Origin: Parvibaculum lavamentivorans DS-1
GTDB taxonomy: Bacteria > Pseudomonadota > Alphaproteobacteria > Parvibaculales > Parvibaculaceae
Length of the DNA: 64,000 nucleotides
Direction of reading: 5' to 3'
NCBI RefSeq assembly: GCF_000017565.1
Contig: NC_009719.1
Span: forward strand, 682,001 to 746,000
Every line of letters begins with the position of its first letter. Within the stretch, counting starts at the first letter, position 1. Below, one piece after another: positions 1 to 9,038 of the stretch. Both the position numbers and the translations under genes were made by a program. The notes beneath the pieces were generated by a model that did not search any database, was not told where the DNA came from, and saw only the letters and a program-made list of their open reading frames with translations.

Positions 1-1
1 G

Positions 2-988
2 CACCTGATGCGGCTCAACAACGATGCCGTCAGGACCATCGACCGCAAGGGCGGCACGATACTGCATACGACGCGCACCGACCCGCAATGGATGGTGGAG
101 GAAAAGCTCCCCGATTTCCTGAAGGGAAAGTTCAAACCGAGCGAAAAGGGCACGGTCGACACGACGCCGCATATATTGCGCGTCTTTGAACATCTCGGCA
201 TCGATGTGATGGTGACGATCGGCGGCGACGGCACGCTGAACTATGCCGCGCAGCTCGACCGCGAAGGCATGAAGATCGTCTCGATCCCGAAGACGATGGA
301 CAATGATGTTTTCGGCACGGATTACTGCATCGGCTTTTCGACGGCGGTGACGCGCTCGGTCGATGCCATCAGCGCACTTCGCACATCGACGGGAAGCCAT
401 GAACGCATCGCCGTGGTGGAGCTTTTCGGACGGAACTCCGGCGAGACGGCGCTGATCTCAAGTTATCTCGCCGACGCCGACCGGGCGATCATAGCCGAAG
501 TGCCGTTCAACGCGGAGAAGCTGGCCGCGCTGGTGGCGGCCGACCGGATGGAAAATCCGGCGCGCTACGCGATGGTGGTGATTTCGGAAGGCGCGATGAT
601 GGAAGGCGGCGAGGCGCAGACCTATGGTCAGGCGGATGAATATGGCCGCAAGCGCCTCGGCGGTATCGGCCATCTGCTCGGCGAGGAACTGACGCGGCTC
701 ACCGGCGTCGACACGATCACGCAGTCTCTCGCCTATCTCATGCGTGCGGGCGCGCCGGACGCGCTCGACCAGATGGTGGCGAAGGGCTTCGGCACGCTGG
801 CGGTGCAGGAAATTGCGGCGGGACGCACCGGCTTCATGACGGCGGTGCGCGACGGCAATTACACGACGGTGCCGGCATCCACATGCGCCAGCGGCGGCAA
901 GCGCGTCGACGTTGCGTCCTTCTACGATGCGGAGGCCTATCGCCCGCGCATTGCCGAGGTGAAGGGCAAGCCGATGTTTTTGTATTGA
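2..988 (+). CDS. 6-phosphofructokinase, N-terminus cut by window edge
   Basis: Phosphorylates fructose 6-phosphate at the committed step of glycolysis. The frame is open from base 2, so the start lies outside the window. The nucleotide-binding signature GGDGT is followed by PKTMDND, GTDYCIGFSTA and a later HERIAVVELFGR block, all typical of PFK. The glycine of GGDG is ATP-type, whereas the lysine of PKT is the residue usually linked with PPi use, so the phosphoryl donor is uncertain. It is followed by a composite palindromic repeat and converges on a GNAT gene. Confidence 0.9.
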   Translation, partial: HLMRLNNDAVRTIDRKGGTILHTTRTDPQWMVEEKLPDFLKGKFKPSEKGTVDTTPHILRVFEHLGIDVMVTIGGDGTLNYAAQLDREGMKIVSIPKTMDNDVFGTDYCIGFSTAVTRSVDAISALRTSTGSHERIAVVELFGRNSGETALISSYLADADRAIIAEVPFNAEKLAALVAADRMENPARYAMVVISEGAMMEGGEAQTYGQADEYGRKRLGGIGHLLGEELTRLTGVDTITQSLAYLMRAGAPDALDQMVAKGFGTLAVQEIAAGRTGFMTAVRDGNYTTVPASTCASGGKRVDVASFYDAEAYRPRIAEVKGKPMFLY

Positions 989-1005
989 GGGCATCTCCCC
1001 ACTGC

Positions 1006-1176
1006 CACCCTCCCCTTGGGGGAGGGTCAAACGGCTGCAAGCCGTTTGGGGCGGGGTCGCTGAAGTGCAGCGTGTGCTGACGATAGCGTGTTCGCCGGAT
1101 GAGCGCGGCGCCCCCGCCCCGAAAAATTCTGCGCTGCGCTTGAATTTTGTCGACCCTCCCCCGAGGGGAGGGTGGG
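1006..1176. repeat. Composite palindromic repeat, copy 1
   Basis: About 170 bp. Each end has a GC-rich hairpin of the type CCCTCCCCTTGGGGGAGGG. Between them lie a GGGGCGGGG block and its complement, and an AAAATTC/GAATTTT stem. The element fills the gap between the convergent phosphofructokinase and GNAT genes. Related copies occur at 2831, 39687 and 41508. No coding potential is seen; it could act as a bidirectional terminator or transcript-end structure. Confidence 0.8.
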
Positions 1177-1200
1177 AAGAGAGGCGCCGGCCGCTCGTCC

Positions 1201-1644
1201 CTACCGCTTCAACTGCATCAGTTGGCGGGCATCGCCGTCGTCGCCGATGGTGACGAAGCCGAGGCGTTCGTAGAGGGAATGGGCGTCTGTCGTCGAGAGC
1301 ATGATGCGGTGGACGGAGGCGAGGGCGGGGTCGTTGACCATTGTCTCGACGATCCACTTGCCGCGCCCGTCGCCGCGATGGACGGGCAGCACATAGACGT
1401 CGCTCATCCAGGCAAAGCGCGTGTAGTCCGTCACCATGCGGCCGAAACCGGCCTGCTCGCCATCCGGCGAATAGAGCCCATAGGCGCGTGAATTAACGAT
1501 ACTTGTCCAGAGATTCTCGGGCGAAACGTCGCGCGCCCAATAGGTGGCGCCGAGCATTTTCAGAATGGATTCGCGATCAAGCCGCGACTTGTCGGTATTG
1601 ATTTCGAAACCGTGCCGGCTCCAGGACGAAACATCATCACTCAT
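1201..1644 (-). CDS. GNAT family N-acetyltransferase
   Basis: 147 aa using the Met of MSDDVSSW. The upstream extension to 1707 looks non-coding. The GNAT fold is suggested by the central SDVYVLPVHRGDGRGKWIVE block (acetyl-CoA pyrophosphate-binding loop with an R/G-x-x-G pattern) and the C-terminal SLYERLGFV motif. It transfers an acetyl group from acetyl-CoA; the substrate cannot be told from the sequence. It lies just downstream of the APH-like gene on the same strand (29 bp gap), so the two may be co-transcribed. Confidence 0.85.
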   Translation of the reverse strand: MSDDVSSWSRHGFEINTDKSRLDRESILKMLGATYWARDVSPENLWTSIVNSRAYGLYSPDGEQAGFGRMVTDYTRFAWMSDVYVLPVHRGDGRGKWIVETMVNDPALASVHRIMLSTTDAHSLYERLGFVTIGDDGDARQLMQLKR

Positions 1645-1673
1645 ACGCACACTCACTCTCGGCGTTGTTCTTG

Positions 1674-2768
1674 TTATTCCGCTCCCGCGCGTTGGGCATA
1701 GACCCATGCCTCTTCTGCCAGCGGCCGCACATTGGCCGCCATCTGTTTGGCATGTTCGCTGGATGCTGTCCCGTCCCTTACCCGCCCCGCGATTCCCTGC
1801 AGGATACCGGCAAGCCGAAAGAAATTATATGAAAAATAAAAATCAAGATTCTCAATACCATTGGGCCTGTTGGTCCGTTCGCAATACATGCGGATGTATT
1901 CGTCCAGTGTAGGGATGCCCAGCGACTTCAAATCGGCCGTCCTGATGGAGCCTGTACCGCCGCCGGTGCCCTGGCCGGGCATCACCCATTGCATGAGGCT
2001 GTAGGTGAAGTCGCCGAGCGGATGGCCGAGCGTGGAGAGCTCCCAGTCGAGCACGGCGATGACTTTCGGCTCCGAGGGATGCAGCACCGTATTGTCGAGG
2101 CGGTAGTCGCCATGGACGATGGAGTTCGAATCCTCCTGCGGAACATTGGCGGGCAGCCACTCCATCAGCCGGTTCATCTCCGGAATGGTTTCCGTTTCGG
2201 AGGCAACATATTGCTTCGTCCAGCGCGAGATCTGGCGCGCGAAATAGTTGCCCGGCTTGCCGAAATCGGCGAGGCCGATCGCCTCGTAATCGACCATGTG
2301 AAGCCGCGCCAGCGTCTCGTTCAGGGAGTCGTAGATTTTCCAGCGTGTCTCCGGGTCCTGGCCGGGCAGCAGCGGCTCCCAGAGCACGCGGCCATCGACC
2401 ATGTCCATGATGTAGAACATGGTGCCGATGACGCTGTCATCCTCACACAGACAATAAGTGCGCGGCGCGGGAAAGCCGGTGCCGTGCAGCGCGGTGATGA
2501 CCTTGTATTCGCGGTCGACCGCATGGGCGGAAGGGAGGAGCTTCCCCGGCGGCTTGCGGCGCAGCACATATTTTTTCGACGGCGTGACGAGCTGATAGGT
2601 CGGGTTCGACTGGCCGCCCTTGAACTGCTTGACGGTGAGCGGGCCCTGAAAGCCTTCGACATGCGCCTGCATATATTGTTCGAGGCGCTTCTCGTCGAAT
2701 TTGTGGCTGTCGGCAACGTCCTTGGTGCCGGAGAACTGATCCTGCCGGCTTTCGGCTGCATCGCTCAT
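1674..2768 (-). CDS. APH-like phosphotransferase (ACAD10/11 kinase-domain family)
   Basis: 364 aa. The catalytic loop HGDYRLDN and the metal-binding DWE are those of aminoglycoside/choline-kinase-like folds. YVLRRKPPG and SAHAVDREY are typical of the subfamily found with acyl-CoA dehydrogenases, so a role in fatty or hydroxy-acyl catabolism is more likely than antibiotic resistance. The chosen start is MSDAAES, preceded by a GGGGAGAAAG ribosome-binding site; the longer frame to 2903 runs into a repeat. A paralogue lies at 30996-32066. Confidence 0.85.
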   Translation of the reverse strand: MSDAAESRQDQFSGTKDVADSHKFDEKRLEQYMQAHVEGFQGPLTVKQFKGGQSNPTYQLVTPSKKYVLRRKPPGKLLPSAHAVDREYKVITALHGTGFPAPRTYCLCEDDSVIGTMFYIMDMVDGRVLWEPLLPGQDPETRWKIYDSLNETLARLHMVDYEAIGLADFGKPGNYFARQISRWTKQYVASETETIPEMNRLMEWLPANVPQEDSNSIVHGDYRLDNTVLHPSEPKVIAVLDWELSTLGHPLGDFTYSLMQWVMPGQGTGGGTGSIRTADLKSLGIPTLDEYIRMYCERTNRPNGIENLDFYFSYNFFRLAGILQGIAGRVRDGTASSEHAKQMAANVRPLAEEAWVYAQRAGAE

Positions 2769-2830
2769 TTTTTCTTTCTCCCCGTGTCGTTTATTCTGTG
2801 TACGTATTTTAGTGCGGTTTTTTTCCTTCT

Positions 2831-2999
2831 CACCCTCCCCTTGGGGGAGGGTCAAACGGCTGAAAGCCGTTTGGGGCGGGGTGCGGAGTATCCGCTTATT
2901 CAACCGATCGTCATTTCATCGAAGCTGTCGCCGCGACCCCGCCCCATAAAATTCTGCGCTTCGCTTGAATTTTCTGACCCTCCCCCAAGGGGAGGGTGG
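2831..2999. repeat. Composite palindromic repeat, copy 2
   Basis: Same architecture and orientation as the copy at 1006, with the same internal AAACGGCTxxAAGCCGTTT stem after the first hairpin. The central variable part differs. It lies between the end of purD and the start of the APH-like gene, just beyond the purD stop codon. Confidence 0.8.
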
Positions 3000-3046
3000 A
3001 AAGAAGAAGTTGATGTTGCGGCGCGCTCTTCATTGCCCTCATTTCC

Positions 3047-4330
3047 TCACGCGTTCTGCTTCTCGCGCTCGATGGCGCGGTAGCCGATGTCGCGGCGGCA
3101 GAAGCCTTGCGGCCAGTCGATCTTCGCGACGGCGCGGTAGGCGCGGGCCTGGGCTTCGGCGGTGCTTTTGCCGGATGCCGTGACGTTCAGCACGCGGCCG
3201 CCTGTGGCGTAGATCTTTCCGTCTTCGGCTTTCGTGCCGGCATGGAAGATTTCGACGCCGTCGATGGCGCCGGCTTCGGCGAGACCTTTTATTTCGGTGT
3301 TCTTCTTGTAGTCGCCCGGATAGCCCTCCGCCGCCATGACGACGGTGAGCGCGACCTCGTCCTTCCAGTGGCATTCGGCATCGGCGAGCGTGCCGTCATG
3401 GCTGGCGATGAGGAGGGGCAGCACGTCGGAGGCGAGGCGCATCATCAGCACCTGGGTTTCGGGATCGCCGAAGCGGGCATTGTATTCGATGAGCTTCGGG
3501 CCCTCGGCCGTGATCATGAGCCCGGCATAGAGCACACCCTTGAAGGGCGTGCCGCGCGCGCGCATGGCGGCGACGGTCGGCTCGACGATCTCCTTCATCG
3601 CGCGCGACGAAAGCTCCGGCGTCATGACGGGAGCGGGCGAATAGGCGCCCATGCCGCCGGTATTCGGGCCCTGATCGTTGTCGAAGACGCGCTTGTGATC
3701 CTGCGCGGTGGCGAGCGCCAGCACATAATTGCCGTCGCAAAGAGCGAAGAAGCTCGCTTCTTCGCCTTCGAGGAATTCCTCGACCACGACTTCGGCGCCT
3801 GCGCTGCCGAAGCGGCCCGAGAAGATTTCGTCGATGGCGGCGGCGGCCTCCGCTTCCGTCATGGCGACGGTGACGCCCTTGCCGGCGGCGAGGCCATCCG
3901 CCTTGACGACGATGGGCGCGCCCTTCGCGGCGACGAAGGATTTGGCGGCGGCGGCGTCCTGGAAGCGGCCATAGGCGGCAGTCGGGATGCCGAATTCGGC
4001 GCAGAGGTCCTTGGTGAAGCCCTTGGAGCCTTCGAGGCGGGCGGCGGCGGCGGAGGGACCGAAGCTCTTGATTCCCTCGGCATCGAGCCGGTCCACCAGC
4101 CCGTTCACCAGCGGATCCTCGGGGCCGACCACCACGAAGCCGATTTTTTTCTCGCGGACGAAGGCGACAATGGCGTCGAAATCATTCGGCGAGAGGGAGA
4201 CGCATTCCGCCACCCCGGCAATGCCGCCATTGCCCGGCGCACAATAAAGAACGTCGCAGAGCGGGCTCTTGCGGATGGCCCAGCAAAGCGCATGCTCCCG
4301 GCCGCCCGAGCCGATGACGAGAATGTTCAT
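3047..4330 (-). CDS. purD: Phosphoribosylamine-glycine ligase (GAR synthetase)
   Basis: 427 aa, normal for the family. It joins glycine to 5-phosphoribosylamine with ATP in de novo purine synthesis. The start [15 protein letters not shown] is the classical PurD N-terminus. The ATP-grasp core is recognisable from [40 protein letters not shown] and the metal-binding NARFGDPE. It is divergent from xseA with a 128-bp shared promoter region. No purine riboswitch is visible. Confidence 0.97.
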   Translation of the reverse strand: MNILVIGSGGREHALCWAIRKSPLCDVLYCAPGNGGIAGVAECVSLSPNDFDAIVAFVREKKIGFVVVGPEDPLVNGLVDRLDAEGIKSFGPSAAAARLEGSKGFTKDLCAEFGIPTAAYGRFQDAAAAKSFVAAKGAPIVVKADGLAAGKGVTVAMTEAEAAAAIDEIFSGRFGSAGAEVVVEEFLEGEEASFFALCDGNYVLALATAQDHKRVFDNDQGPNTGGMGAYSPAPVMTPELSSRAMKEIVEPTVAAMRARGTPFKGVLYAGLMITAEGPKLIEYNARFGDPETQVLMMRLASDVLPLLIASHDGTLADAECHWKDEVALTVVMAAEGYPGDYKKNTEIKGLAEAGAIDGVEIFHAGTKAEDGKIYATGGRVLNVTASGKSTAEAQARAYRAVAKIDWPQGFCRRDIGYRAIEREKQNA

Positions 4331-4458
4331 GGGTTGGCATGTCCCTAGGAATGATCGGTGCCCCGCGGGCCCCCAAGGGGTTGGGGCGCGGAGGGGTTCC
4401 CTTGTAACATGGGGGTCACATCCGGCAAACCTTACCGCCTCCCGCCAGAAAGCCCTTT

Positions 4459-5892
4459 ATGCCCCCTTCGGACACACAAAGCCCCGCCGCCAACAACGCC
4501 CATGAATTCTCGGTCAGCGAGATTTCCTTCGCGCTGAAGAAGACGGTGGAGGAGACCTTCGGCCATGTCCGCGTGCGCGGCGAGATTACGGGATATCGGG
4601 GGCCGCATTCCTCCGGCCATTGCTATTTCGGCCTGAAGGACGACAAGGCACGGATGGACGCCGTGATCTGGAAGGGGAATTTCGGCAAGCTCCGCTTCAA
4701 GCCCGAAGAGGGCATGGAGGTGATCGCGACGGGGAAGCTGACGACCTATCCGGGTAGCTCCAAATACCAGATCGTGATCGACCATCTGGAGCCCGCCGGC
4801 GTCGGCGCGCTGATGGCCCTGCTGGAGGAACGGCGGAAGAAGCTCGCCGCCGAAGGATTGTTTGCCGCCGAGCGAAAGCGCGCGCTGCCGTTTCTCCCCG
4901 AGGTGATCGGCGTGGTGACGAGCCCGACCGGCGCCGTCATCCGCGACATTCTCCACCGCCTGCAGGACCGTTTCCCGCGCCATGTCATCGTCTGGCCGGT
5001 GCGCGTCCAGGGCGAGACGAGTGCGGCGGAAGTGGCCGCCGCGATTCGCGGCTTCAACGCGATGGAGAAGGGCGGGAAGACACCGAGGCCGGATTTGCTG
5101 ATCATCGCGCGGGGCGGCGGCTCGATAGAAGACCTCTGGTCGTTCAACGAGGAAATCGTCGTGCGGGCGGCGGCGGAAAGCGCGATCCCGCTGATCTCGG
5201 CCATCGGCCACGAGACGGACACGACGCTGATCGACTTCGCCTCCGACCGCCGCGCGCCGACGCCGACGGCAGCCGCGGAAATGGCGGTGCCGGTGCGGGC
5301 GGAACTCCTCGCCGATGTGCGGGACAAGGGCTCGCGGCTCATCCGCTGCGAGGCCCGCGCCATCGAAAGCTACCGCACGCAACTGGGCGGGCTGGCGCGC
5401 GGCCTGCCGAAGCTGCAGGACCTGGTGGCGCTGCCCCGCCAACGCTTCGATACGGCGGCGGACCGGCTCGGCCGCGCATTGATAAGGGCGGCGGAAGTGA
5501 AGCGCGCGCGGCTTTCCCGCGTCGAGGGGCGGCTCTCCGACCGGCCGATAAGGCTGCGGATCGCGAATGAACGGAAAGGCCTGCCGCAATTGCTGCAACG
5601 GCTGACGCGGGCGGAGACAAGACGCGTCGCCGATCTCGCCCGCTCACTCGATGGCTCCACGAAGCTGCTGGAGAGCTATTCCTATCATGGCGTGCTGAAG
5701 CGCGGCTATGCGGTGGTGCGCGACGAGACGGGCAAGCCCATCCGCGCCGGCGCGGGACAGACGGCGGGCGCGCGCATCGAAATCGAATTCGCAGAGGACA
5801 GGCTCGACGCCGTGGTCGCGCCCGGCGGCACCGTCGCGCCGCGAAAGGCCCCGCCAAAAAAGCCCGGCGGCGGACAAGGCAGCCTGCTTTGA
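4459..5892 (+). CDS. xseA: Exodeoxyribonuclease VII large subunit
   Basis: 477 aa. The nuclease degrades single-stranded DNA together with the small subunit XseB, which is not in this window. An N-terminal OB-fold ([27 protein letters not shown]) is followed by the catalytic domain with [27 protein letters not shown] and ISAIGHETD, and a coiled C-terminal region. The extreme C-terminus is Lys/Pro/Gly-rich. Followed after 45 bp by a DUF2093 gene. Confidence 0.97.
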   Translation: MPPSDTQSPAANNAHEFSVSEISFALKKTVEETFGHVRVRGEITGYRGPHSSGHCYFGLKDDKARMDAVIWKGNFGKLRFKPEEGMEVIATGKLTTYPGSSKYQIVIDHLEPAGVGALMALLEERRKKLAAEGLFAAERKRALPFLPEVIGVVTSPTGAVIRDILHRLQDRFPRHVIVWPVRVQGETSAAEVAAAIRGFNAMEKGGKTPRPDLLIIARGGGSIEDLWSFNEEIVVRAAAESAIPLISAIGHETDTTLIDFASDRRAPTPTAAAEMAVPVRAELLADVRDKGSRLIRCEARAIESYRTQLGGLARGLPKLQDLVALPRQRFDTAADRLGRALIRAAEVKRARLSRVEGRLSDRPIRLRIANERKGLPQLLQRLTRAETRRVADLARSLDGSTKLLESYSYHGVLKRGYAVVRDETGKPIRAGAGQTAGARIEIEFAEDRLDAVVAPGGTVAPRKAPPKKPGGGQGSLL

Positions 5893-5937
5893 TCGGAGCG
5901 GCTGGCCGCGCTATGCTGCGCGGATGAGGATTTGCGA

Positions 5938-6156
5938 ATGAACAGAATAGATAAAATGGGCGGAGGCCCGGCGGAGCTCGTTTACGGTGACGGCGAATTT
6001 CACGTCGTGCGCGCGGGCGCTTATGTCGTTTGCGCGGTCACGGGCGCGCGCATTCCGGTGGATGAATTGCGCTACTGGAATGTCGACCTGCAGGAAGCCT
6101 ATGCGACGCCGGAAGCTTCGCTGAAGCGCGTACTCGAAATGAAGAGCCGCGAATGA
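5938..6156 (+). CDS. DUF2093 domain protein
   Basis: 72 aa. It matches the small DUF2093 family of alphaproteobacteria, with FHVVRAGAYVVCAVTGARIPVDELRYWNVDLQEAY resembling a short zinc-ribbon-like fold without obvious cysteine pairs. The ATG at 5938 is preferred over the TTG at 5932 because GAGGA lies 7 bp upstream of it. It overlaps the M23 peptidase start by 4 bp (ATGA), suggesting co-translation with xseA and the peptidase. Function unknown. Confidence 0.85.
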   Translation: MNRIDKMGGGPAELVYGDGEFHVVRAGAYVVCAVTGARIPVDELRYWNVDLQEAYATPEASLKRVLEMKSRE

Positions 6157-6995
6157 CGGCGCGGCTTGCCGCGCTGCTGCTCGGGCTTGTGCTGGCGGCG
6201 CCTGCCTTCGCCGATGCGCCGCTCGACCTCAAGGGACGGATGGAGCAGGGCGGCTTCGTGGTCGGACAGGCGGCGCCCGGCGCACGCGCCGTGCTTGACG
6301 GCATGGCGCTCGATGTCGACGAGGCCGGCCTCTTCGCCTTCGGCTTCGACCGCGATCAGGGAGCGACGGCCAAGCTCACCGTGACCTATGCGGATGGCGG
6401 AACGGCGGAACGCCTCATCGAGGTCGCGCCGCGCGACTGGCAGATCCAGCGCGTCGAAGGCGTACCTCAGCAATATGTTTCGCCCCCGCCCGAAGCCATG
6501 GCCCAGATCGCGCGGAGCACGGCGCTGAAAAACGCGGCGCGCGAGAAGCGCATGGCGGGCAGCGGCTTTGCCGAGGATTTCATCTGGCCGGCGACGGGAC
6601 CGATCTCCGGCGTCTTCGGCTCGCAACGCTATTACAATGGTGAGCCGCGCCGCCCGCATTACGGCGTCGATGTCGCCGCGCCGACGGGAACACCGATCGT
6701 CGCGCCCGCCGCAGGCATCGTGACGCTCGCCTCGCAGGAAATGTATTTCGAGGGCGGGCTCGTCTTTCTCGATCACGGGCAGGGCGTGACCAGCGTGATG
6801 ATGCATATGAGCCGCATCGACGTGACGGCGGGCCAGCAGGTGGCGCAGGGCGACGTGCTCGGCGCCGTCGGCGGCACGGGACGGGCGACAGGGCCGCATC
6901 TTCACTGGGGGCTTTACTGGCGCGGCGCCTGGCTCGACCCGCAAAGGCTGGTGCCGCCGATGGAAGAAGCCATCGCGGCGAACGGCGGCAACTGA
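6153..6995 (+). CDS. M23 (LytM-type) metallopeptidase, exported
   Basis: 280 aa. A signal peptide (LAALLLGLVLAAPAFA) directs it to the periplasm. A linker is followed by a LytM domain at about residues 155-265: HYGVDVAAPTGTPI supplies the first zinc ligands and GPHLHWGLYW the HxH motif, so the active site looks intact. It probably cleaves peptidoglycan cross-links or activates an amidase. It starts within the DUF2093 stop codon and converges on lpxL with a 3-bp gap. Confidence 0.93.
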   Translation: MTARLAALLLGLVLAAPAFADAPLDLKGRMEQGGFVVGQAAPGARAVLDGMALDVDEAGLFAFGFDRDQGATAKLTVTYADGGTAERLIEVAPRDWQIQRVEGVPQQYVSPPPEAMAQIARSTALKNAAREKRMAGSGFAEDFIWPATGPISGVFGSQRYYNGEPRRPHYGVDVAAPTGTPIVAPAAGIVTLASQEMYFEGGLVFLDHGQGVTSVMMHMSRIDVTAGQQVAQGDVLGAVGGTGRATGPHLHWGLYWRGAWLDPQRLVPPMEEAIAANGGN

Positions 6996-6998
6996 CGA

Positions 6999-7958
6999 TC
7001 AGTCCTGAATGCGGTTGTAGATTTCGGCCTGGGCTTGAAGCTGCGCCTGCCGGCGCGGGCCTACCTTCCGCTGGGGCGTCCACCTGTCATGAAGCCATAG
7101 CCATTCCTCGGGATGCTCGCGGATGCGCGCTTCAAGGAAATCATTCAGCTCCTGCGTGATGCGAAGCACTTCCTCGATAGGCTCCACACCTTCGCGCGCC
7201 GTGATCGGATTGTAGACCGTGACGCGGAAACGCGCGCCGCCGAGCCGCTCGATATAGGCGGGCACCACCGGCACGTTGTAGCGGATGGCAAGACCGGCGG
7301 GAGCGGCGGTCGTCATGGCGCGCTGGCCGAAGAATTTCACCTCGACGCCATCGTTCATTTTCTGGTCGGTGAGCATGGCGACGAACTTGTTCTCGCGCAT
7401 CAGTTTCACGATGATGCGCGCGCCGGGATTGCCTTTCGGTATCTGCACCGCGCCGCCCGTCAGGCGTTCGCGCATGGAAACCATCCAGTCATTGACGAAG
7501 GGATTGTTTGCGTGGCGGTAAACCTCGCCGCCCTCCATGTTTTCGAGCCGCATCACCAGCGGCATCAATTCCCAGTTCGCGAAATGACCCGAAACGAAGA
7601 CGCCGCCATTTCCCGATGCCGCCACCGCGCGCAGCGCGCCCGCATTGACGATTTCGATGCGATGCCTTTCTTCGGGCAGGGCGAATTTTTCCAGATGCGC
7701 GTATTCCGCGATGGTACGGCCGAGATTGTCCCACATGCCGACAACGATCCGCTCGATCTCTTCCGGCGTGAGCTCGGGCATGGCGAGCGCAATGTTCTTG
7801 CGGGCCCTGCCGGTGATGCCGAATTTCGGGCCGAGCGTGCGGCCGAGCCAGCCGCCGACCGCCGAGGCCCGGTCGAGGCCCATCGCGCCGAAGAAGGCCA
7901 GCGAGAGTTTGAGCCCGGCATATTCCAGGAAATGAACGATTTTGCGTTGTGTGGCCAT
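6999..7958 (-). CDS. lpxL: Lipid A biosynthesis acyltransferase (LpxL/HtrB family)
   Basis: 319 aa. It transfers an acyl chain from acyl-ACP to a Kdo2-lipid A precursor at the inner membrane. Family signs are the N-terminal hydrophobic anchor, the catalytic HX4E motif in SGHFANWELM, MREN-FVAMLTDQK and the C-terminal REHPEEWLWLHDRW. It is the last gene of the minus-strand lipid A cluster, 51 bp after lpxK. Chain-length specificity cannot be told, so the symbol is family-level. Confidence 0.9.
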   Translation of the reverse strand: MATQRKIVHFLEYAGLKLSLAFFGAMGLDRASAVGGWLGRTLGPKFGITGRARKNIALAMPELTPEEIERIVVGMWDNLGRTIAEYAHLEKFALPEERHRIEIVNAGALRAVAASGNGGVFVSGHFANWELMPLVMRLENMEGGEVYRHANNPFVNDWMVSMRERLTGGAVQIPKGNPGARIIVKLMRENKFVAMLTDQKMNDGVEVKFFGQRAMTTAAPAGLAIRYNVPVVPAYIERLGGARFRVTVYNPITAREGVEPIEEVLRITQELNDFLEARIREHPEEWLWLHDRWTPQRKVGPRRQAQLQAQAEIYNRIQD

Positions 7959-8009
7959 GCGCTTCCGGCTGCTCGTCTCTTTATTCTGGTTGCAAGGCTT
8001 ATAGCAGCT

Positions 8010-9038
8010 TCAGCGCCGGCGCGCCCGAGAGACGGCATCGTCGATCTGAGCCATCAGGGAAGGGAAATCGCCGATCAGCGCGCGAACGGGCAGGCGCAGC
8101 GCCGCCTCGTCGAGACGCCACCGCGCGCTCGATACGGGAGCATGGCTGAGCCGCGCCGCGTCTTTCTCGGTGGTGATGAGCCGCGCGCCAAGCTCGCGCG
8201 CACGAACGAGGAGCTTCAACGCCTCGCTCTCGCTGAACATGTGGTGATCGGGAAAGGAAATCGTCTCGGCGAGCTCGGCGCCGAGTTCGCGGAGCGTCCG
8301 GTAGAATTTTTCGGGGCGTCCGATGCCCGCAAAGGCGAGGAAGGGCCCGGCACCGAAATCCGGCGCGACGGCGGGGCGGACGATCGAATTAAAAACGGGA
8401 ATGCCGCGCGCGCGCGCCCGCGCGGCAATGCCATCTCCCGCATGGCCGCGCCCGGTGAGGATGAGGGCGTTCGCGCGTGAGAGCGCATCGTCCACCCGCT
8501 CGCGAAGCGGACCGGCGGGAACGAGGCGGCCATTGCCCACGCCGCTCGCGGCATCGACGACGAGAATGGAAAAATCCTTGGCAAGGCCGGGGTTCTGGAA
8601 GCCGTCATCCATGATGATGAGACCGGCACCGCCACGCACAGCCGCAGCCGCGCCCTCGGACCGGTTTGCCGCCACCCATGTGGGCGCGGCTGCGGCGAGA
8701 AGAAGCGGCTCGTCGCCGACATCGGCGGCGGCATGGCGCAGCGGATCCACACGGATCGGGCCCTGCTCGCGGCCGCCATATCCGCGCGTCAGAAAATGGA
8801 CCTTCTCGCCTTTCGCGATCAGCCCTTCGGCAAGCGTGAGCGCGACCGGCGTCTTGCCCGCGCCACCCGCCGTCAGATTGCCGACGCAGATGACGGGCAC
8901 AGCTGCGCGCTGCGGCTCCGCCCTGCCGCGCCGGATGCGCCCGGCAAGCCCGTAGACATAACCGAGCGGCGCGAGAAGCCGCGCGGCGAGCGGCACGCTG
9001 TTGCGCTGGGCGGGATACCAGAAGCGGGGCTCACGCAT
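8010..9038 (-). CDS. lpxK: Tetraacyldisaccharide 4'-kinase
   Basis: 342 aa. It phosphorylates the 4' position of the lipid A disaccharide. The P-loop is GNLTAGGAGKTP, with DDGFQNPGL and the C-terminal SFPDHHMF-TTEKDAARL blocks of LpxK. The start MREPRFWYP at 9038 overlaps the end of kdtA by 8 bp, indicating translational coupling; the in-frame extension upstream lies over kdtA and is not coding. Confidence 0.95.
   Translation of the reverse strand: MREPRFWYPAQRNSVPLAARLLAPLGYVYGLAGRIRRGRAEPQRAAVPVICVGNLTAGGAGKTPVALTLAEGLIAKGEKVHFLTRGYGGREQGPIRVDPLRHAAADVGDEPLLLAAAAPTWVAANRSEGAAAAVRGGAGLIIMDDGFQNPGLAKDFSILVVDAASGVGNGRLVPAGPLRERVDDALSRANALILTGRGHAGDGIAARARARGIPVFNSIVRPAVAPDFGAGPFLAFAGIGRPEKFYRTLRELGAELAETISFPDHHMFSESEALKLLVRARELGARLITTEKDAARLSHAPVSSARWRLDEAALRLPVRALIGDFPSLMAQIDDAVSRARRR

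Noticed and set aside
1674-2768. Antibiotic-resistance aminoglycoside phosphotransferase
   Set aside because: The KPPG and SAHxVDREY signatures belong to the acyl-CoA-linked subfamily, and there is no mobile context.
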